Shown here: one piece after another, positions 48,631 to 61,139 of the stretch
Numbering within the stretch: position 1 is the first letter of the stretch
How the letters are laid out: each line of letters begins with the position of its first letter
Translations under genes and position numbers: made by a program
Notes under the pieces: generated by a model
Told to the model about the DNA's origin: nothing
Database searches by the model: none
What the model saw: the letters and a program-made list of their open reading frames with translations, nothing else
Assembly (NCBI RefSeq): GCF_947241705.1
Contig: NC_079263.1
Location: 372,001-436,000, forward strand
DNA length: 64,000 nt
Direction of reading: 5' to 3'
Source of the DNA: Saccharomyces mikatae IFO 1815
Taxonomy: Eukaryota > Ascomycota > Saccharomycetes > Saccharomycetales > Saccharomycetaceae

Positions 48631-51600
48631 CTAGCTGAATACGTCTACTTGCTCAGCTTCTAACTCTTCATCGTCTGCTAACTCATTAAACTGCAAAAAG
48701 TGAACGGGACGATGCATCTCATTATAAAATTCCAAAGGAATACCGTATTTGAAAGTGTAATCTCCTTCTTGGTTAAATGCTGTGCCCATAAATGTGTAGT
48801 TCCAAACGTTTCTCGATGGGATTATAAAATTACCTATGATACGATCAGAAAGTAAAAGTTGCGCATGCGTGCTAAATGTAGGTTCAAACCCTTCTGATAT
48901 CACATTTGTTATGTCCTTGTTTTCTTCTCCCCATTGGTAACCTTCATCGGTTAGATTGTAAGCGCTTAATGATATTGACCCCGGTGAGGAGAAAATGGAA
49001 ATATCAATACAGTCTCTTTTTTTATCCGCAAAAAGTTTGGAGTGAGTTGTTACTTCAGATGCCGTCATAAATTTGAACTCTTCTGTTTGAGTATGAATCC
49101 AACCTAATAGTTCGAGTCCTTTTGTGTCTGGAAGGCTTCCAATGTCAGGAATGTTGCTCAACTGAACTGACCCTACGTGGCCCAACTGGGGTACTAACGC
49201 AACAGTTTTGATTTCCTTTACTTTCGGATGATCCTTGGCCTCCTTACCATAAAGAAAGGCAGCCACCTGAATTTTCACATCAGATATCTCGATAAGATTC
49301 TTTAGTAAATTTTTAGGAAGAACGTAAACATTCTGTTCCTCCACAAAGTCATCGGCTGAAACGTAAATATTTTTCAATCTCAAATGTAATAATGTATTAG
49401 CAATTGCAGATTTCCTCCATTCATTCTTTGAGCTGAACGTTTTACTTTCATAATCAGCAGAAGCTACTACAACTATTTCTTCGCCTTGAGCATTGATAGT
49501 TTTAGTCTTCATAACAGTTGATGCTCCTGTCGTTTCTTCGTCGTTTTGTCTTTCATTCCTAGCAGCCTCTAATTCGGCCATCTTTTGCCTTTTGACAGAT
49601 GGCGCTTTAATATTCTGCCCCAATATAATATCCTTAATTTCCGTTTGAGTCAAGGCAGAAATATTAACGTTGTATTTTCTTCCATATTCTGTCAAAATTA
49701 AATCTCTCATTTGAGATTCGATATTGATCCATTGTTCGTCAGTGAATGAAGGCCATAAATGGTATGATTTGATAGCGATCGTCGGGTCACTGAGTAGAAT
49801 CATTTTGGCGCTTTCTTCATTTGTTTTCAAAGCCCTTAAAAGTAGTGTAAGTCTAGAAAAGGCGGTGTATGATGAAATGCGGTCCAACCAATCATCATAA
49901 ATATTGAAAAGAACCATTTGAGGTTCGGTTGCTTTCATTACAACATCGGAAAGTTTATCTATTGACATCGCAGCTGAAAACGGTAGTCTCAATTCCGTTG
50001 GTCTAATCGCTATGTTGGGAAAGTCAAGCATATGAACTTCCAAAGGATCAAGCATTGCCTTTCGTGTGACAATAATTTGTTTAGGTTGTTCTTCCTTGGG
50101 AAGAGACCTTACAAGAGCACTAACTTCTTCGGCTGTTTTCCATTTCGCCAACTGACTTAGACGTTTTTGACCGGCCCATACAGAGGTATGGATGATTTTT
50201 AAGAAAAGATGCCCAGTCTTTGGATTTAAAGTAAAAATACAACCATTTATTGCCTTTGTCGCAACGTTACCTTCAAAAGTCTTGTGAACAGTAACTCTAT
50301 AAACATTAGTGTCGTCAACAAAAAGTTTGATATCATTATTGAATAGTTCAGCATAGTTTGAGGAGTTTAAGAACGGCTCCTGTACGCTAGATTGATATAT
50401 TTGAAGACCTTTTCTAATACGTTCACGAAGAACGTATAATGCTGGGTTAGCCTTCATAATCGTCCTCATACTATTTTGTACCAAAGGCTTTAATCCATTG
50501 AACCAATTACCATAAGCATCATACATGTTATAGGCCAAATCGATACCAATCATAACACCTGTTGGTGAGGGATACATGCTTACGTTATCTGTGGTATAAT
50601 CAAGGAATTTTGCTCTTACATAACGAGATATATCATGAGAATCGTAATCACCATATCTCAATTGCACATCAAACCACATTTTACTGGTCATCAATCCCTT
50701 AAAAGAGTCATTTGTTTCATGTAATAGAGAAGGTTTAGAAACTTCCCATTCGTAAACACTTTCCATGGTGATATCAGCAGCAGAAGAGTTCATTTTGTAT
50801 GATTTACGAGGATGGACTGTCTCTTTCGTTACAGATTCGATTTGCAAAACATCTAGCTCACCATCAAGGATTTGACAAATATCAAAGACTATACTTTCGT
50901 GTATTTTTTGCCACAGATGAGCACGGAATATTTGTATCAAAGATATTTTTAAAGTGGGAATTTTACCATGGAGGAAAATACCAGTCAGATCTAACTGTAC
51001 TAAGAAACCGACATACACATTTGCTCTGTTAATAGTTGGCGACCACCATAAGGTGAATCTACGATTTGGAATCTGGCTCAAACCTGTTCTTTGTGCATGA
51101 GTTAGCTTTTTAAATTGCATTGAATCCTCAAAACCGGACGCTTTTTCCCAAAACAAACCCTCCCATGAATTAAAACCAGTCCCCTTGAATAAAGTATGTT
51201 CTAAGATGGTTTCAATACCTCCGAGGGCTTGAATAACGTCGGTTCTGTACGCATTCAAGTTCCATAATTTACCATCATGGTGAGAATTTGTCCACCAAAA
51301 CGGACTATTTCTCTCTAAAGAATACTGTTTAAATTCCCTACGAATTCTGTGACCCCTATCATATGCCAGAGTGTGTCTATCTCTTTGAAACAAGGTGCTA
51401 ATACGAGGTATACCACGATCCCACGATCCTTCAAGTTCTTCGAAAGCCAATCTTCTGTTTTGCTGAATAGCTTCCTGCCTTTTTGTCGCATATTCGGCCC
51501 ATACCCTCTGAGAATCTAAGAATTCATTTTCCCAAGTAGTAATGTAACGAAAAATAGTGGGGATCAATTTTTCGTCCTCATGCGTCATACCAGCTCGGAA

Positions 51601-54600
51601 ATGTGTAATTCCGGTATCAGTCTGTTTTGACCAACTCAAATCGGATGCAGGGATTAAAATATGAGAAGCACTAATCATACCTAAACCACCAAGCTCCTTT
51701 GGGGTATAGAAAACGGCGGGCGGAAATCTTGTTGGCATTTTTGAATTTAAACCTAGTTTAACACGATTTTGAATTCGGGTTTCTCCTTTCACCAGGATAT
51801 CCAGTAACGGCTCTGTAGCGACAATAGCCTCTCTAAAGTACGTGAAAAGAGATATCAAGGACGTGTTCCATTTCGCGGCCACTTTAGTAAAAGTTGTTGA
51901 ACCGGAAGCCATTAATATACCCCTTATTCTACTGTCAAATTTATCAATTTCCTCCTGGGATACTTTCAAGTAAGCTTTTGCGGTCCTTTGCTTCGTTCGT
52001 TCGTCAATTAAATCCCAAACACCTTCATCATTAGAAACCACTTCTTCCATCCTCTGTCTTGGTAATATCCTGACCTCAAATCCGCACATGGAAAAGAGTA
52101 AGTTCGGATTGTTTTTGCTATATACTGAAACAAAAGCATTCTCCCATTTAATCGATGTTAATGAATTTGGTACCCTACCTTGAACTTCCCAGAATACTGC
52201 TCGCCCTAGGTTAACGTCTTGACGGATTAACCTCATGCGCGAATCTTTGGGCCAACATTTTCTATTATTATATCCAATGCTATTCTCGAAGTTTGGATCA
52301 GGATTTTCCGCTAAGTATTCATCAGTTAATTCATCACCCTCATCCTCTTCCAAGCGAAAAAGAACATATATACGATCCAGATACCTGGTATAAAGTCTGA
52401 TTGGATGTGCTTTTTCTATTTCTGCGCTCTTGAATTGCATAAATTCGTTTGGATTGTTAGCTGGACCAGCCAAATCAGCAGCCCTCTCTTGGCCTAGTAA
52501 TAAAAGATCTATAACTAGTCCGTAATATTGGAATATGAATGAGGCGAATTTTAATCCCCGTATTAAGCCATATTTATTGACGTGGCTCATATCCTTGAAG
52601 TTGATTACAACATTATTTTTTGCAGTAATGTAGTCAGCAATATTTGGATCTACGATCAGGCGAAGTAATCTATTAAGTAAAGTAAAGTCAATTTTTTCGG
52701 CCATTTCACCTAATGTAGTCTCAAGCAAAACCGTAGATTGACTCCTGGATACGTCCCAAACTTCAGATAAGTTATTTATACCCTGAGTCCATTTATAGAC
52801 TAGAAGAGGTGGTATCTCTGAATCGCTTGGTTTTATCCAGTTTGGGAAAAGCTTCCGTTGGTCGGCTTCGTACCACAAATATTGATCAAGATACGCATCG
52901 GTAATTTTTTCCAAGGGGTCTACTGAATAAACAGGGGAGATATTTTGATAGTTTTCCATCATAGTTATGTCGACAGGCTTAAAAACGCGTTGGGTCAGCA
53001 GGTACTTCTTAATTCTGTTTAATGTATCGTGAGGATTATCATAAGCTTCTTCTATCAACGCAAGCTCTTCTCTTTCAGATGCATTTAAACGTGCTTTTGA
53101 TGCGTAGACATCTTTTAAATCTTCCAGTGCAAGAACCAAAATCTTAGTATCATTCTTGTATGTTAAAGGAGGAAATGGTATTGGTGAAAAGCTCCTTGAT
53201 TCAAGCCAGTCAACCATGACAGAAAAAATCGTTGTAGCCTCTTCGGGTGTTATTTCAGGTCCGTTTTTCTGTATTTGCTTTTGACGTTCCTGTTCATTTT
53301 TGATCCAGAGTCTCGTTAAGCGCCCTAAGTTCTTTTTAACCACAGTCTTTTCGACGTGAGCACCACGCTTGATACGTTCTCTATTATAATGAGCTGCAGA
53401 AACCCAGGCATCAGCTTTGGCTTTTATATATCGTTCTATTATCTTTTTAATAGGGGCCGGCATGCCAGAAACGTCCCAAGGAATATTGGCTTTCCAACAC
53501 CTCCAAGCCTCACTTAAATGTTGTAATATAGTTCTTGCTTTTTTTTGTCGGATGCTTTCAGGCATCATTTCTAGTATGTCATCCATAACCGAGTTTCGTA
53601 ACTCAAGATCATAGTACGCATCAAGTCTTTGTTTAGTTGTGGTTTTAACAATTTCATTAGACCGACCCTCAAATTGTCGAGTAATAAGGTTTCCAATATA
53701 TCTTTCTAGTAAGGGTATGGTGCCTCTTAAAAAACTTAGCCATACCCTCCATGCAGGTTGCCAAAACCCACAACCGGGACCTTTTCCCAAATTCTTATTG
53801 AATTTGTAATATATGACGTGTTTCAGATCTTTGCATGCACGAATCTGGTGCATTACCTTATATTTATAACGATAAATACCAGTTAACTGTCCCAAATGGT
53901 TCAGAATATAATGTATACCATCTGCTAATTGGAATGCGTCAATATTTCCCAATCTAAACTGGACATGCGTATCTACAATCAGTTTCATCATTTTCAGTAG
54001 CTCTCGCATCAGGTGGAAAGAGTTACCAAGTCTTGATTTTTTACGTTCTTTTGTCGTTAAGGTTTTCGTTGGTTTCAAATTGAAATTATAGTCAAGATGT
54101 AAATAAGTTAGGCCCTTTCGGTGAATCAATAGATTTAGCATATTGTGTCCTTGACGACATAACTGGAGTCCTGCCTCTACCCAATCAATCGTGGTTTGCT
54201 GAAAATATTTTGTACTTTTTAGACTTTTCAATAATTTAGTTTTATTGTGATTCGTAGGTGAAGTAGGATGTAGTTCGTTAAGTACGTAGTTCTTCAGTAG
54301 CTTTTGATAAGACACCTTAACTTTAACAGGGTACTCGTCATCGGGATGTTGTAGAAACCATTTTTTAGCTAAGGCAACGTCTTGTGCTCTCACCATTTTG
54401 CCAGTGGTCCTATTAAATGGATAAGGTGAATGATATAGTGACATGGCATCCTTCGTGTTAGGCAAAGCAAGCTCTTCCTCTTCAGCAAGAAGGGGTGCAA
54501 AATTTTCAGACAAAGTAAAATCGCTATCCTTTGCGTTTAAGGCGCTTGAGGAGATAGTATTATCGGTGAAGTGAGGTATTGGATTTAAAGATGAATCAAA

Positions 54601-55869
54601 AAAAAATGCAGATGTGTCGTAGTCCTCATCATTCTGAATAATACACGACGCTGGATTATTATACCAAGGTATATGCACTGAACGTGGTCTTGAATTGTAT
54701 AGATGAGGAAATGCTACCCTGTATTCGCTTCTAATAGGGACTCTGAATATAACTCTATCTATAGAATTGAATTCATTATAATCTTCTTCTTCCTCTCTTG
54801 GGTATAAAGGCTCGAATTTAGGTCCACCAGGAATTGCGTTGTTAAGTGCTTTGCCATTAAAAAAAGACTTTTTATCGAAAAGATAGTAGTAGTTTTTATC
54901 AGTTATTTCGTCTCGCAGTGGCGTCGATAATCTATACAAGTTCGACATTTCAGGTAATTCAAAATTCCACTTTTTGTAGGATGTACCATTGACTTTTTTA
55001 CCATCTTCCTCCAAGGGTCGAGAATCGTAGAGCCAATCCTTAACATACTCATCATCTTGAGAGTCTAAGGAAAGATTTATAGGGTCCAGTGGCTCAATGT
55101 TTTCTATGTGCTGTTCATATGACAAAGGGGGTTCATCATCATCGAAAGGTGGGAATCTCATTCTTTTAAAATGGGTCCTATCTCGTTTTTCCCTTCTCAT
55201 TGCTATCCACGTGGCTGACCATTGAGCGGTATACACGGGTTCTATTACTCTCGGTGTTTCATTCACAAATGTTATGGCCCCTGAAGTGTGATATAAAACC
55301 TTGACTTCTTTAGCCTGCTCCCATGGATGAGGCATGTTCTCTAACAATTTCAATATTGCATGTGGTAAGTACTTTAGAGCGCCTAAAAATGCCTTTTTGT
55401 CTGTATTGTACATTTTGGAGGCCATGTCGCTATGATTATTGATAATTTTCCTTAGATGTTCAGGAGGCATTTCGGCTTTAGGAGAATAAAAACTGGTTTT
55501 GTCTACCTTTCTGGCCATTTTTTTTTGACGCTTTCTTACTTTTCTAGTGATGAAAGACCCCTTCAATGAATCCAATTTCCTTTTTCCATGTAATCCTTCA
55601 TTTTTTGCTATACTCTTCTCTTGTCCATCAAGACCTGGCGGTGGCGGTGGCGGTGGTAGAGTAGTTTCTGCAGTTTGCTCAATATCTATTTCAAAGTCAC
55701 TTGGAGGAGGTGGTGGAGGCGGAAGAAATGTATTTTCACTTACCCATGATTGTTCTAATGGGTTATTTAGTTCTTTGATCTCAAATCCGGGTGGTGGTGG
55801 TGGTGGCGGTGGAAGTGATAAATCTCCGTCCTCTTCAAAACCAGGAGGAGGGGGGGGTATTCCACTCAT
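48631..55869 (-). CDS. PRP8: Prp8, core spliceosome U5 protein
   Basis: Largest U5 snRNP protein; its cavity holds the spliceosome active site. It has 2412 residues (2413 in S. cerevisiae), so no intein or intron is inserted. Three polyproline blocks lie within residues 1-80, variable between species. The N-terminal domain (about 130-870), reverse-transcriptase-like fingers/palm/thumb (about 885-1375), linker (about 1375-1650), endonuclease-like (about 1650-1840), RNase H-like (about 1840-2090) and C-terminal Jab1/MPN domain (about 2150-2395) are all collinear and near-identical to S. cerevisiae. It is the largest gene in the window. Confidence 0.99.
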   Translation of the reverse strand: MSGIPPPPPGFEEDGDLSLPPPPPPPPGFEIKELNNPLEQSWVSENTFLPPPPPPPSDFEIDIEQTAETTLPPPPPPPGLDGQEKSIAKNEGLHGKRKLDSLKGSFITRKVRKRQKKMARKVDKTSFYSPKAEMPPEHLRKIINNHSDMASKMYNTDKKAFLGALKYLPHAILKLLENMPHPWEQAKEVKVLYHTSGAITFVNETPRVIEPVYTAQWSATWIAMRREKRDRTHFKRMRFPPFDDDEPPLSYEQHIENIEPLDPINLSLDSQDDEYVKDWLYDSRPLEEDGKKVNGTSYKKWNFELPEMSNLYRLSTPLRDEITDKNYYYLFDKKSFFNGKALNNAIPGGPKFEPLYPREEEEDYNEFNSIDRVIFRVPIRSEYRVAFPHLYNSRPRSVHIPWYNNPASCIIQNDEDYDTSAFFFDSSLNPIPHFTDNTISSSALNAKDSDFTLSENFAPLLAEEEELALPNTKDAMSLYHSPYPFNRTTGKMVRAQDVALAKKWFLQHPDDEYPVKVKVSYQKLLKNYVLNELHPTSPTNHNKTKLLKSLKSTKYFQQTTIDWVEAGLQLCRQGHNMLNLLIHRKGLTYLHLDYNFNLKPTKTLTTKERKKSRLGNSFHLMRELLKMMKLIVDTHVQFRLGNIDAFQLADGIHYILNHLGQLTGIYRYKYKVMHQIRACKDLKHVIYYKFNKNLGKGPGCGFWQPAWRVWLSFLRGTIPLLERYIGNLITRQFEGRSNEIVKTTTKQRLDAYYDLELRNSVMDDILEMMPESIRQKKARTILQHLSEAWRCWKANIPWDVSGMPAPIKKIIERYIKAKADAWVSAAHYNRERIKRGAHVEKTVVKKNLGRLTRLWIKNEQERQKQIQKNGPEITPEEATTIFSVMVDWLESRSFSPIPFPPLTYKNDTKILVLALEDLKDVYASKARLNASEREELALIEEAYDNPHDTLNRIKKYLLTQRVFKPVDITMMENYQNISPVYSVDPLEKITDAYLDQYLWYEADQRKLFPNWIKPSDSEIPPLLVYKWTQGINNLSEVWDVSRSQSTVLLETTLGEMAEKIDFTLLNRLLRLIVDPNIADYITAKNNVVINFKDMSHVNKYGLIRGLKFASFIFQYYGLVIDLLLLGQERAADLAGPANNPNEFMQFKSAEIEKAHPIRLYTRYLDRIYVLFRLEEDEGDELTDEYLAENPDPNFENSIGYNNRKCWPKDSRMRLIRQDVNLGRAVFWEVQGRVPNSLTSIKWENAFVSVYSKNNPNLLFSMCGFEVRILPRQRMEEVVSNDEGVWDLIDERTKQRTAKAYLKVSQEEIDKFDSRIRGILMASGSTTFTKVAAKWNTSLISLFTYFREAIVATEPLLDILVKGETRIQNRVKLGLNSKMPTRFPPAVFYTPKELGGLGMISASHILIPASDLSWSKQTDTGITHFRAGMTHEDEKLIPTIFRYITTWENEFLDSQRVWAEYATKRQEAIQQNRRLAFEELEGSWDRGIPRISTLFQRDRHTLAYDRGHRIRREFKQYSLERNSPFWWTNSHHDGKLWNLNAYRTDVIQALGGIETILEHTLFKGTGFNSWEGLFWEKASGFEDSMQFKKLTHAQRTGLSQIPNRRFTLWWSPTINRANVYVGFLVQLDLTGIFLHGKIPTLKISLIQIFRAHLWQKIHESIVFDICQILDGELDVLQIESVTKETVHPRKSYKMNSSAADITMESVYEWEVSKPSLLHETNDSFKGLMTSKMWFDVQLRYGDYDSHDISRYVRAKFLDYTTDNVSMYPSPTGVMIGIDLAYNMYDAYGNWFNGLKPLVQNSMRTIMKANPALYVLRERIRKGLQIYQSSVQEPFLNSSNYAELFNNDIKLFVDDTNVYRVTVHKTFEGNVATKAINGCIFTLNPKTGHLFLKIIHTSVWAGQKRLSQLAKWKTAEEVSALVRSLPKEEQPKQIIVTRKAMLDPLEVHMLDFPNIAIRPTELRLPFSAAMSIDKLSDVVMKATEPQMVLFNIYDDWLDRISSYTAFSRLTLLLRALKTNEESAKMILLSDPTIAIKSYHLWPSFTDEQWINIESQMRDLILTEYGRKYNVNISALTQTEIKDIILGQNIKAPSVKRQKMAELEAARNERQNDEETTGASTVMKTKTINAQGEEIVVVASADYESKTFSSKNEWRKSAIANTLLHLRLKNIYVSADDFVEEQNVYVLPKNLLKNLIEISDVKIQVAAFLYGKEAKDHPKVKEIKTVALVPQLGHVGSVQLSNIPDIGSLPDTKGLELLGWIHTQTEEFKFMTASEVTTHSKLFADKKRDCIDISIFSSPGSISLSAYNLTDEGYQWGEENKDITNVISEGFEPTFSTHAQLLLSDRIIGNFIIPSRNVWNYTFMGTAFNQEGDYTFKYGIPLEFYNEMHRPVHFLQFNELADDEELEAEQVDVFS

Positions 55870-56125
55870 CTTTCTTCAGTATTATTTTTTTTTGATTTTG
55901 AAGAGAGTATGATTGAACAGTTATCCCTATAATCTCCTTCTCCTAGATTATACTCTTAACTTTGCTGCTTTTCTACTGGCCACACCGCACTACCTTGTTC
56001 ATATTTCTGTCATTGTCCATTTAGAAGCTATATACTTTGGCATCTATAAAAATTTCGTATCATTTAGTACGTATGCGCAATAATGAATGGCGAGATATTA
56101 GGACATAGAGCTATATATTTAGTCA

Positions 56126-58006
56126 CTACATATGCCTTCTGCACTCTCGAGCAAGCATACGGGCTTCTTCAATCTCTTGAGACGTTCCATTAGATACCCC
56201 CATGGCGTAGTCGTAAGCCAATTGGTAGTTTCCGGCTTTAATCTCAAACACAGCAAGCCAAAGCCTTGCCTTGACGGTTTCATCTGTTACTATACCTTCT
56301 AGAAGTTCCTCCACATCCACACATTTCGCCATAAATTTTTTACACTCTTCCAAGTCTTCAAGTTCTTCATATAGCTGTGCCAACCGATAGTATATTGAAG
56401 TATTTTGATCGACTGTTTGTGAAGCCTTTATAGATCTCTTGTAGCATTTTATAGCTTCTAGCTTATTCCCGGTTTTACTATAACATTCTCCCAATACTTG
56501 CCAAATCCGACGATCCCAAGGTTTTAAAGTGCATGCTTTCTGGAAATAGTAAAGAGAATATAGGTGCATGTCTAGAAGGGCATAAGCTTGACCTAACCCA
56601 AACCATGCTTTGAAATCCCTAGGACATATATCAACTGCGCGACGATAGCATTCGATCGCAGCATGGGAATTACTTAATTCCACAAATTCGTGACCCATTA
56701 ATGTCCATGCGTTTGTGGTTTTCTTGTCTAATGTTAGTGCTCGACGGAAGTACATGATAGATTTTTCGTGTTCCTGCCGGGCACTGTAATAGTTGGCTAT
56801 GATACAGCATGTTTCTGGCCTAAACCTATCTATTTGAGAAACGAACTGCGCCAGATAGGCTAATTTTGAATTCTTCTGCATGACATATAGAATATTGGAG
56901 TACGTTTCCATATCGTTGAGACGGTAAGGATCTTGCTTAACAATATCATCGAATCGGCTTTCTGCAGTAACATAATCCAGATTATTGTAACTAATAGTGG
57001 CATTATAGGCCTTCAGAAAAGTGAAATTGGGGAAGACTTGAAGTAAAAACTCTAAATCTTCGTAGTAATCTTCTAACTGGCCATTTAGTTCCTCAAATAC
57101 TTTCAGTTTGAAAAACTTGATCATTATATTAAATTCTATCGTTCGCTGACTACCAAGATTATCAGAAAATTTGAATTGGAAATTTTGATATAGATAGTTA
57201 TTTAAAAGCAATGCGTCGTCGACCTTCTGTAAACAGTCCATCAATTCTAACCAGCACGACCAATTAAAAGAATAGCAACTAAGGGATTTTAGTAATGATG
57301 ACATTGCTTTAGATATGTTTTTTTCCTGTTTTAAGATGATTCCTCGCAAATAATATAATAGAGCGAGCCCTAAATCGGCTTCAGCATCATCTATTTTGAC
57401 TTCATATAACTCTAGGAACATATTAATTTCCTTCAAAATAGATGATATGTTCGAGTGCGACTCATGTTCATTGCTAACCATTCTCAAATTGGTGCGTTCT
57501 TGTCCACTTTGGCTCACATCCTCATTCCCATTACCATCTCCATCTTTACCAGCTCTGTATGTTCCGTCAGTAAACTTCCCTGTAGTCAAGATATTCTCCA
57601 TACTTTCCTGGCTTTTCTTATCCCATGACAGAAATTTACTGTATAATTTCAAAAACTTAAGATACGGATTAGTAACATCTTTCAGGAAAAAAACACATCG
57701 GTCAAACTCTTTAGCATCAAACAATGTAGAACCAAGGAGGTATAGGTCATACTCAGACTCTGTTAGTCCAAACCCATTTTGTGGTATTTCAAATATTTGC
57801 TTCGGTACACCTTGCTTATTCCTTAATGGGGATTCATCAGCCAAAGACTGTGCTTGTTCAGTATCAACAGTCTCAGCAAGGCCCGCGAGTGCTTCAGCTG
57901 CCCACTTCGAGGAGCCATATAACTTCCATCGTGATAATTCTGTGGCAGCCTTTCGTAGTTGAATACGTATATCTTGTATTATTTTATCCTGATTTTCGTC
58001 ACTCAT
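56126..58006 (-). CDS. CDC23: Cdc23, anaphase-promoting complex TPR subunit
   Basis: APC/C subunit (human APC8) that forms part of the TPR arc lamp and binds the activator C-box. It has 626 residues as in S. cerevisiae. The N-terminal helical half (about 1-300) includes a variable acidic linker near 140-185. TPR repeats run from about 330 to 600 (CIIANYYSARQEHEKSIMYF, AWTLMGHEFVELSNSHAAIECY, AWFGLGQAYALLDMHLYSLYYF, IWQVLGECYSKTGNKLEAIKCY). It is divergent from THP2 with 291 bp between. Confidence 0.97.
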   Translation of the reverse strand: MSDENQDKIIQDIRIQLRKAATELSRWKLYGSSKWAAEALAGLAETVDTEQAQSLADESPLRNKQGVPKQIFEIPQNGFGLTESEYDLYLLGSTLFDAKEFDRCVFFLKDVTNPYLKFLKLYSKFLSWDKKSQESMENILTTGKFTDGTYRAGKDGDGNGNEDVSQSGQERTNLRMVSNEHESHSNISSILKEINMFLELYEVKIDDAEADLGLALLYYLRGIILKQEKNISKAMSSLLKSLSCYSFNWSCWLELMDCLQKVDDALLLNNYLYQNFQFKFSDNLGSQRTIEFNIMIKFFKLKVFEELNGQLEDYYEDLEFLLQVFPNFTFLKAYNATISYNNLDYVTAESRFDDIVKQDPYRLNDMETYSNILYVMQKNSKLAYLAQFVSQIDRFRPETCCIIANYYSARQEHEKSIMYFRRALTLDKKTTNAWTLMGHEFVELSNSHAAIECYRRAVDICPRDFKAWFGLGQAYALLDMHLYSLYYFQKACTLKPWDRRIWQVLGECYSKTGNKLEAIKCYKRSIKASQTVDQNTSIYYRLAQLYEELEDLEECKKFMAKCVDVEELLEGIVTDETVKARLWLAVFEIKAGNYQLAYDYAMGVSNGTSQEIEEARMLARECRRHM

Positions 58007-58144
58007 AGTTTTGAAATTTTTACAATTCGATACCGGTTATCAAATCTGCTGATTTTCCACCCTTCAACTTCTTAGTATTTCCTACTCTTTCTTAATCTAA
58101 TACTGTTTCAGCAGGATTCTGATCAGCTAGCATGAAGCTTTTGT

Positions 58145-58151
58145 TTACCCG
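58145..58151 (+). promoter_or_regulatory. Reb1-type site in the CDC23/THP2 divergent promoter
   Basis: TTACCCG, the Reb1 core, lies 140 bp from CDC23 and about 147 bp from THP2. Reb1 is a general regulatory factor that clears nucleosomes, often in divergent promoters. Confidence 0.55.
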
Positions 58152-58297
58152 AAGTGCTTACTATGTGCGGCATATTGAAAAATACTGGAAAGTCGATATA
58201 AAGAGCAGAGGAGCTTAAGAAGTGCAGCATACAATACAAAGAGACAAGACGTATTGATTTACCAGTTCATTAGTATTGATAATATTTAATTAAGAAT

Positions 58298-59083
58298 ATG
58301 ACAAGAGAAGAAGGCCGTACGTATTTTGAATCTCTTTGTGAGGAAGAACAAAGTTTGCAGGAAAGCCAAACCAACTTATTGAATATTTTAGATATATTGT
58401 TGGCATTGGCAAACCCTAAATCATCAGATGATCTGCTTACTGAATCGCTCAAGAAGCTACCTGATTTACATAGAGAGCTGATCAAGAATTCCATTCGTCT
58501 GCGATACAATAAATATCAAACGAGAGAAGCACAGCTTTTCGAAAATGCAGAAACCGGAAGGGACATTACAGCAGGGGTACAGAACCGTAAGAGCGTTAGC
58601 GAGTACTACTCTACCTTCGAACAATTGAATAAGGATACCTTAAGGTACATCAACTTGCTGAAAAGGCTTTCTGTTGATTTAGCCAAACAAGTGGAAGTGC
58701 CTGATCCATCAGTGACGGTGTATGATGTGGATAAATGGGTTCCATCTGAGAAACTACAAGGTATACTTGAACAATACTGTGCTTCTGACACCGATATACG
58801 TGGTGTGGATGCCCAGATCAAGAACTACCTAGATCAAATCAAGATGGCACGTGCTAAATTTGGTTTAGAGAATAAATATTCTTTAAAGGAAAGGCTCTCT
58901 ATCCTGACTAAGGAACTGAATCATTGGAGGAAGGAGTGGGATGATATAGAAATGCTTATGTTCGGAGATGATGCACATTCCATGAAGAAAATGATCCAGA
59001 AGATAGATTCATTAAAGTCCGAAATAAATTCACCATCTGGAAGCAGTCTTGTAGATGCAGAGGGCGATATAGTTGTAGAGTGA
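58298..59083 (+). CDS. THP2: Thp2, THO complex subunit
   Basis: Subunit of THO (with Tho2, Hpr1, Mft1, Tex1), which couples Pol II elongation to mRNP assembly and export and limits R-loops. It has 261 residues as in S. cerevisiae. It is largely alpha-helical with coiled-coil character throughout (for example FESLCEEEQSLQESQTNLLNIL, DDIEMLMFGDDAHSMKKMIQK). No catalytic motif is expected. Identity is from synteny and whole-protein similarity. Confidence 0.96.
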   Translation: MTREEGRTYFESLCEEEQSLQESQTNLLNILDILLALANPKSSDDLLTESLKKLPDLHRELIKNSIRLRYNKYQTREAQLFENAETGRDITAGVQNRKSVSEYYSTFEQLNKDTLRYINLLKRLSVDLAKQVEVPDPSVTVYDVDKWVPSEKLQGILEQYCASDTDIRGVDAQIKNYLDQIKMARAKFGLENKYSLKERLSILTKELNHWRKEWDDIEMLMFGDDAHSMKKMIQKIDSLKSEINSPSGSSLVDAEGDIVVE

Positions 59084-59336
59084 GCATGTTTCATCAAGGC
59101 AAGCTTTACAAGCTACATAGAACCTTAAGTATTTGTTTAATGGAGAATGATAAAAGGAAAAGGGATGTATCATTCATTCTTTGAATACTTTCAGTAATTA
59201 TTTGTTCCCCATTTTCATTTCTCGCGGGATCACACATGAAAAAGCATGTCGTTATATTGAGCATTTTTGTAAAATAAATACATAAAGATGAAAGGGATGT
59301 TACCAAGTATCCAATCCTCAATTGAAGCACTCAAAC

Positions 59337-60899
59337 ATGCGAGTAGTTTGGTCTAGTGCTTTAAAAAGAGAGCTCTGGATTAAAAGGCTCTCCTTAAGAG
59401 TATATTCGACGAAAGTTCCTGATAATGCACCTAGAGCGGCTGACAATGAAGTATGGTTGGAAACTCTGCGACCTATAATTCCATCAAGTCAAGAAAAGCA
59501 GAGTCCTGATGGTAATAGCAGCCGCAAGAATTTTATTAAGGTTCCACTTAGCGAAGTTACGTCTATAAACTACCTTCAACGGTATAATAAGCATAAGCAT
59601 AATCAGGGCAATTTCGTAGATGTTCGTATAGTGAAATGCAGAAGTGGTGCTGGTGGAAGCGGAGCTGTCTCATTCTTCAGAGATGCAGGAAGATCTATTG
59701 GCCCTCCAGATGGTGGAGATGGTGGAGCTGGTGGTAGCGTTTACGTTCAAGCTGTTGTCGGATTGGGGTCCTTGGCGAAGATGAAGACTACATATATCGC
59801 CGAAGATGGAGAGTCAGGTGCTGCCAGACAGTTGGATGGCATGAGAGGTAAGGATGTCTTAATACAGGTTCCTGTAGGGACCGTTGTAAAGTGGTGCTTA
59901 CCACCTCAAAATGTTAGAGAACTTGTAGAAAGAGAGATGTGCAAAGACAAAAATACTACATTAAGGTCTGTACTTTCTTCTACACCCATCAGTTTAAGCG
60001 TTTCTTCTAATGCACATCAGAAAAAAATACAACTATACAGACGAAAAGTAGCAGAATGCTGGCTTTTCAAAGACAAGTCCCAAGAATATCATGAAAATAA
60101 GGATTGGTTCAAGAACTTGCATAAGAAAATGGAGGCGTACGATCATTCGTTACAACAATCTGAACTTTTTAACGATCATTTTCCCTTGACCGGCCTTGAC
60201 TTAGAACAACCAACAGCTAAACCGATATGTTTGCTGAAAGGTGGCCAAGGTGGACTTGGTAATATGCACTTTTTAACGAACCTGATTAGAAATCCGAGAT
60301 TTTCCAAACCCGGTAGAAATGGCTTAGAACAGTATTTCTTATTCGAATTGAAAAGCATTGCCGATCTGGGATTGATTGGTTTACCCAATGCAGGCAAATC
60401 AACTATACTGAACAGAATCTCAAATGCAAGGCCGAAAATTGGACATTGGCAATTTACTACACTGAACCCTACTATAGGCACAGTTTCGTTGGGATTTGGG
60501 CAGAACGTCTTCACCGTGGCCGATATTCCGGGAATAATCGAGGGTGCATCACTAGATAAAGGAATGGGACTTGAGTTTTTGAGGCACATAGAACGTTCCA
60601 AGGGTTGGGTCTTTGTTGTAAATCTTGCTAATGCGAACCCTTTAAATGAATTGCATTTACTGATAGAAGAAGTTGGTAGTTTAGAGAAGGTCAAGACTAA
60701 AAATATACTAATCGTGTGTAATAAAGCCGATGTCGATTTCGAAAACCCCGATTCCATTGCAAAGTACCTAGAGGTGGAACAATTCTCCAAAATTCAAGGC
60801 TGGGACTGTGTTCCGATAAGCGCCCTCAAAGGGGAAAACATAGATGTTTTGAAACAGAAGATGTTCCAGTGTGCTCGTCAGTCCAAAACTGATAGGTAG
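59337..60899 (+). CDS. MTG2: Mtg2, mitochondrial Obg-family GTPase
   Basis: Obg GTPase peripheral to the inner membrane, needed for mitochondrial large ribosomal subunit assembly. The ATG at 59337 (MRVVWSSALKRELWIKRLSLRVYSTKV) gives 520 residues; the frame extends five codons upstream to a TTG only. The first ~25 residues form a basic matrix presequence. The Gly-rich Obg fold (about 90-340, KCRSGAGGSGAVSF, PDGGDGGAGG, GGQGGLGN) contains a fungal insertion (about 195-290). The G domain has G1 GLPNAGKST (348-356), G3 DIPGIIEGAS and G4 NKAD (462-465). Confidence 0.97.
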   Translation: MRVVWSSALKRELWIKRLSLRVYSTKVPDNAPRAADNEVWLETLRPIIPSSQEKQSPDGNSSRKNFIKVPLSEVTSINYLQRYNKHKHNQGNFVDVRIVKCRSGAGGSGAVSFFRDAGRSIGPPDGGDGGAGGSVYVQAVVGLGSLAKMKTTYIAEDGESGAARQLDGMRGKDVLIQVPVGTVVKWCLPPQNVRELVEREMCKDKNTTLRSVLSSTPISLSVSSNAHQKKIQLYRRKVAECWLFKDKSQEYHENKDWFKNLHKKMEAYDHSLQQSELFNDHFPLTGLDLEQPTAKPICLLKGGQGGLGNMHFLTNLIRNPRFSKPGRNGLEQYFLFELKSIADLGLIGLPNAGKSTILNRISNARPKIGHWQFTTLNPTIGTVSLGFGQNVFTVADIPGIIEGASLDKGMGLEFLRHIERSKGWVFVVNLANANPLNELHLLIEEVGSLEKVKTKNILIVCNKADVDFENPDSIAKYLEVEQFSKIQGWDCVPISALKGENIDVLKQKMFQCARQSKTDR

Positions 60900-61000
60900 T
60901 TGCGTACTGGTCATTTTTAATGCTCTCTTTTTTTCTTTTACCTCATCCAGCATAATTATAGAGCGTTTAGTTTTTCTATGATGAAAAGCTTTAAAAGGAA

Positions 61001-61025
61001 AAAAATTTTCCTCCCACCTCATCGC
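61001..61025. promoter_or_regulatory. RRPE and PAC boxes upstream of DBP8
   Basis: AAAAATTTTC (61001-61010, RRPE) and CTCATCGC (61018-61025, PAC) lie about 115-140 bp before DBP8, the ribosome biogenesis promoter pair. Confidence 0.8.
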
Positions 61026-61139
61026 GAATTGTAAATAGTAAATATAAACTAGCAGTTATCTCAGTTCTTTATGTAAATAGTTTTAGAGAGAGGCTTCAGC
61101 AGCTATATTACAACAAATACGTACCAGGCTTTCAATAAC

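Noticed and set aside
55547-55912. 121-codon Gly-rich plus-strand ORF opposite the PRP8 start
   Set aside because: Antisense reading of the Prp8 polyproline blocks.
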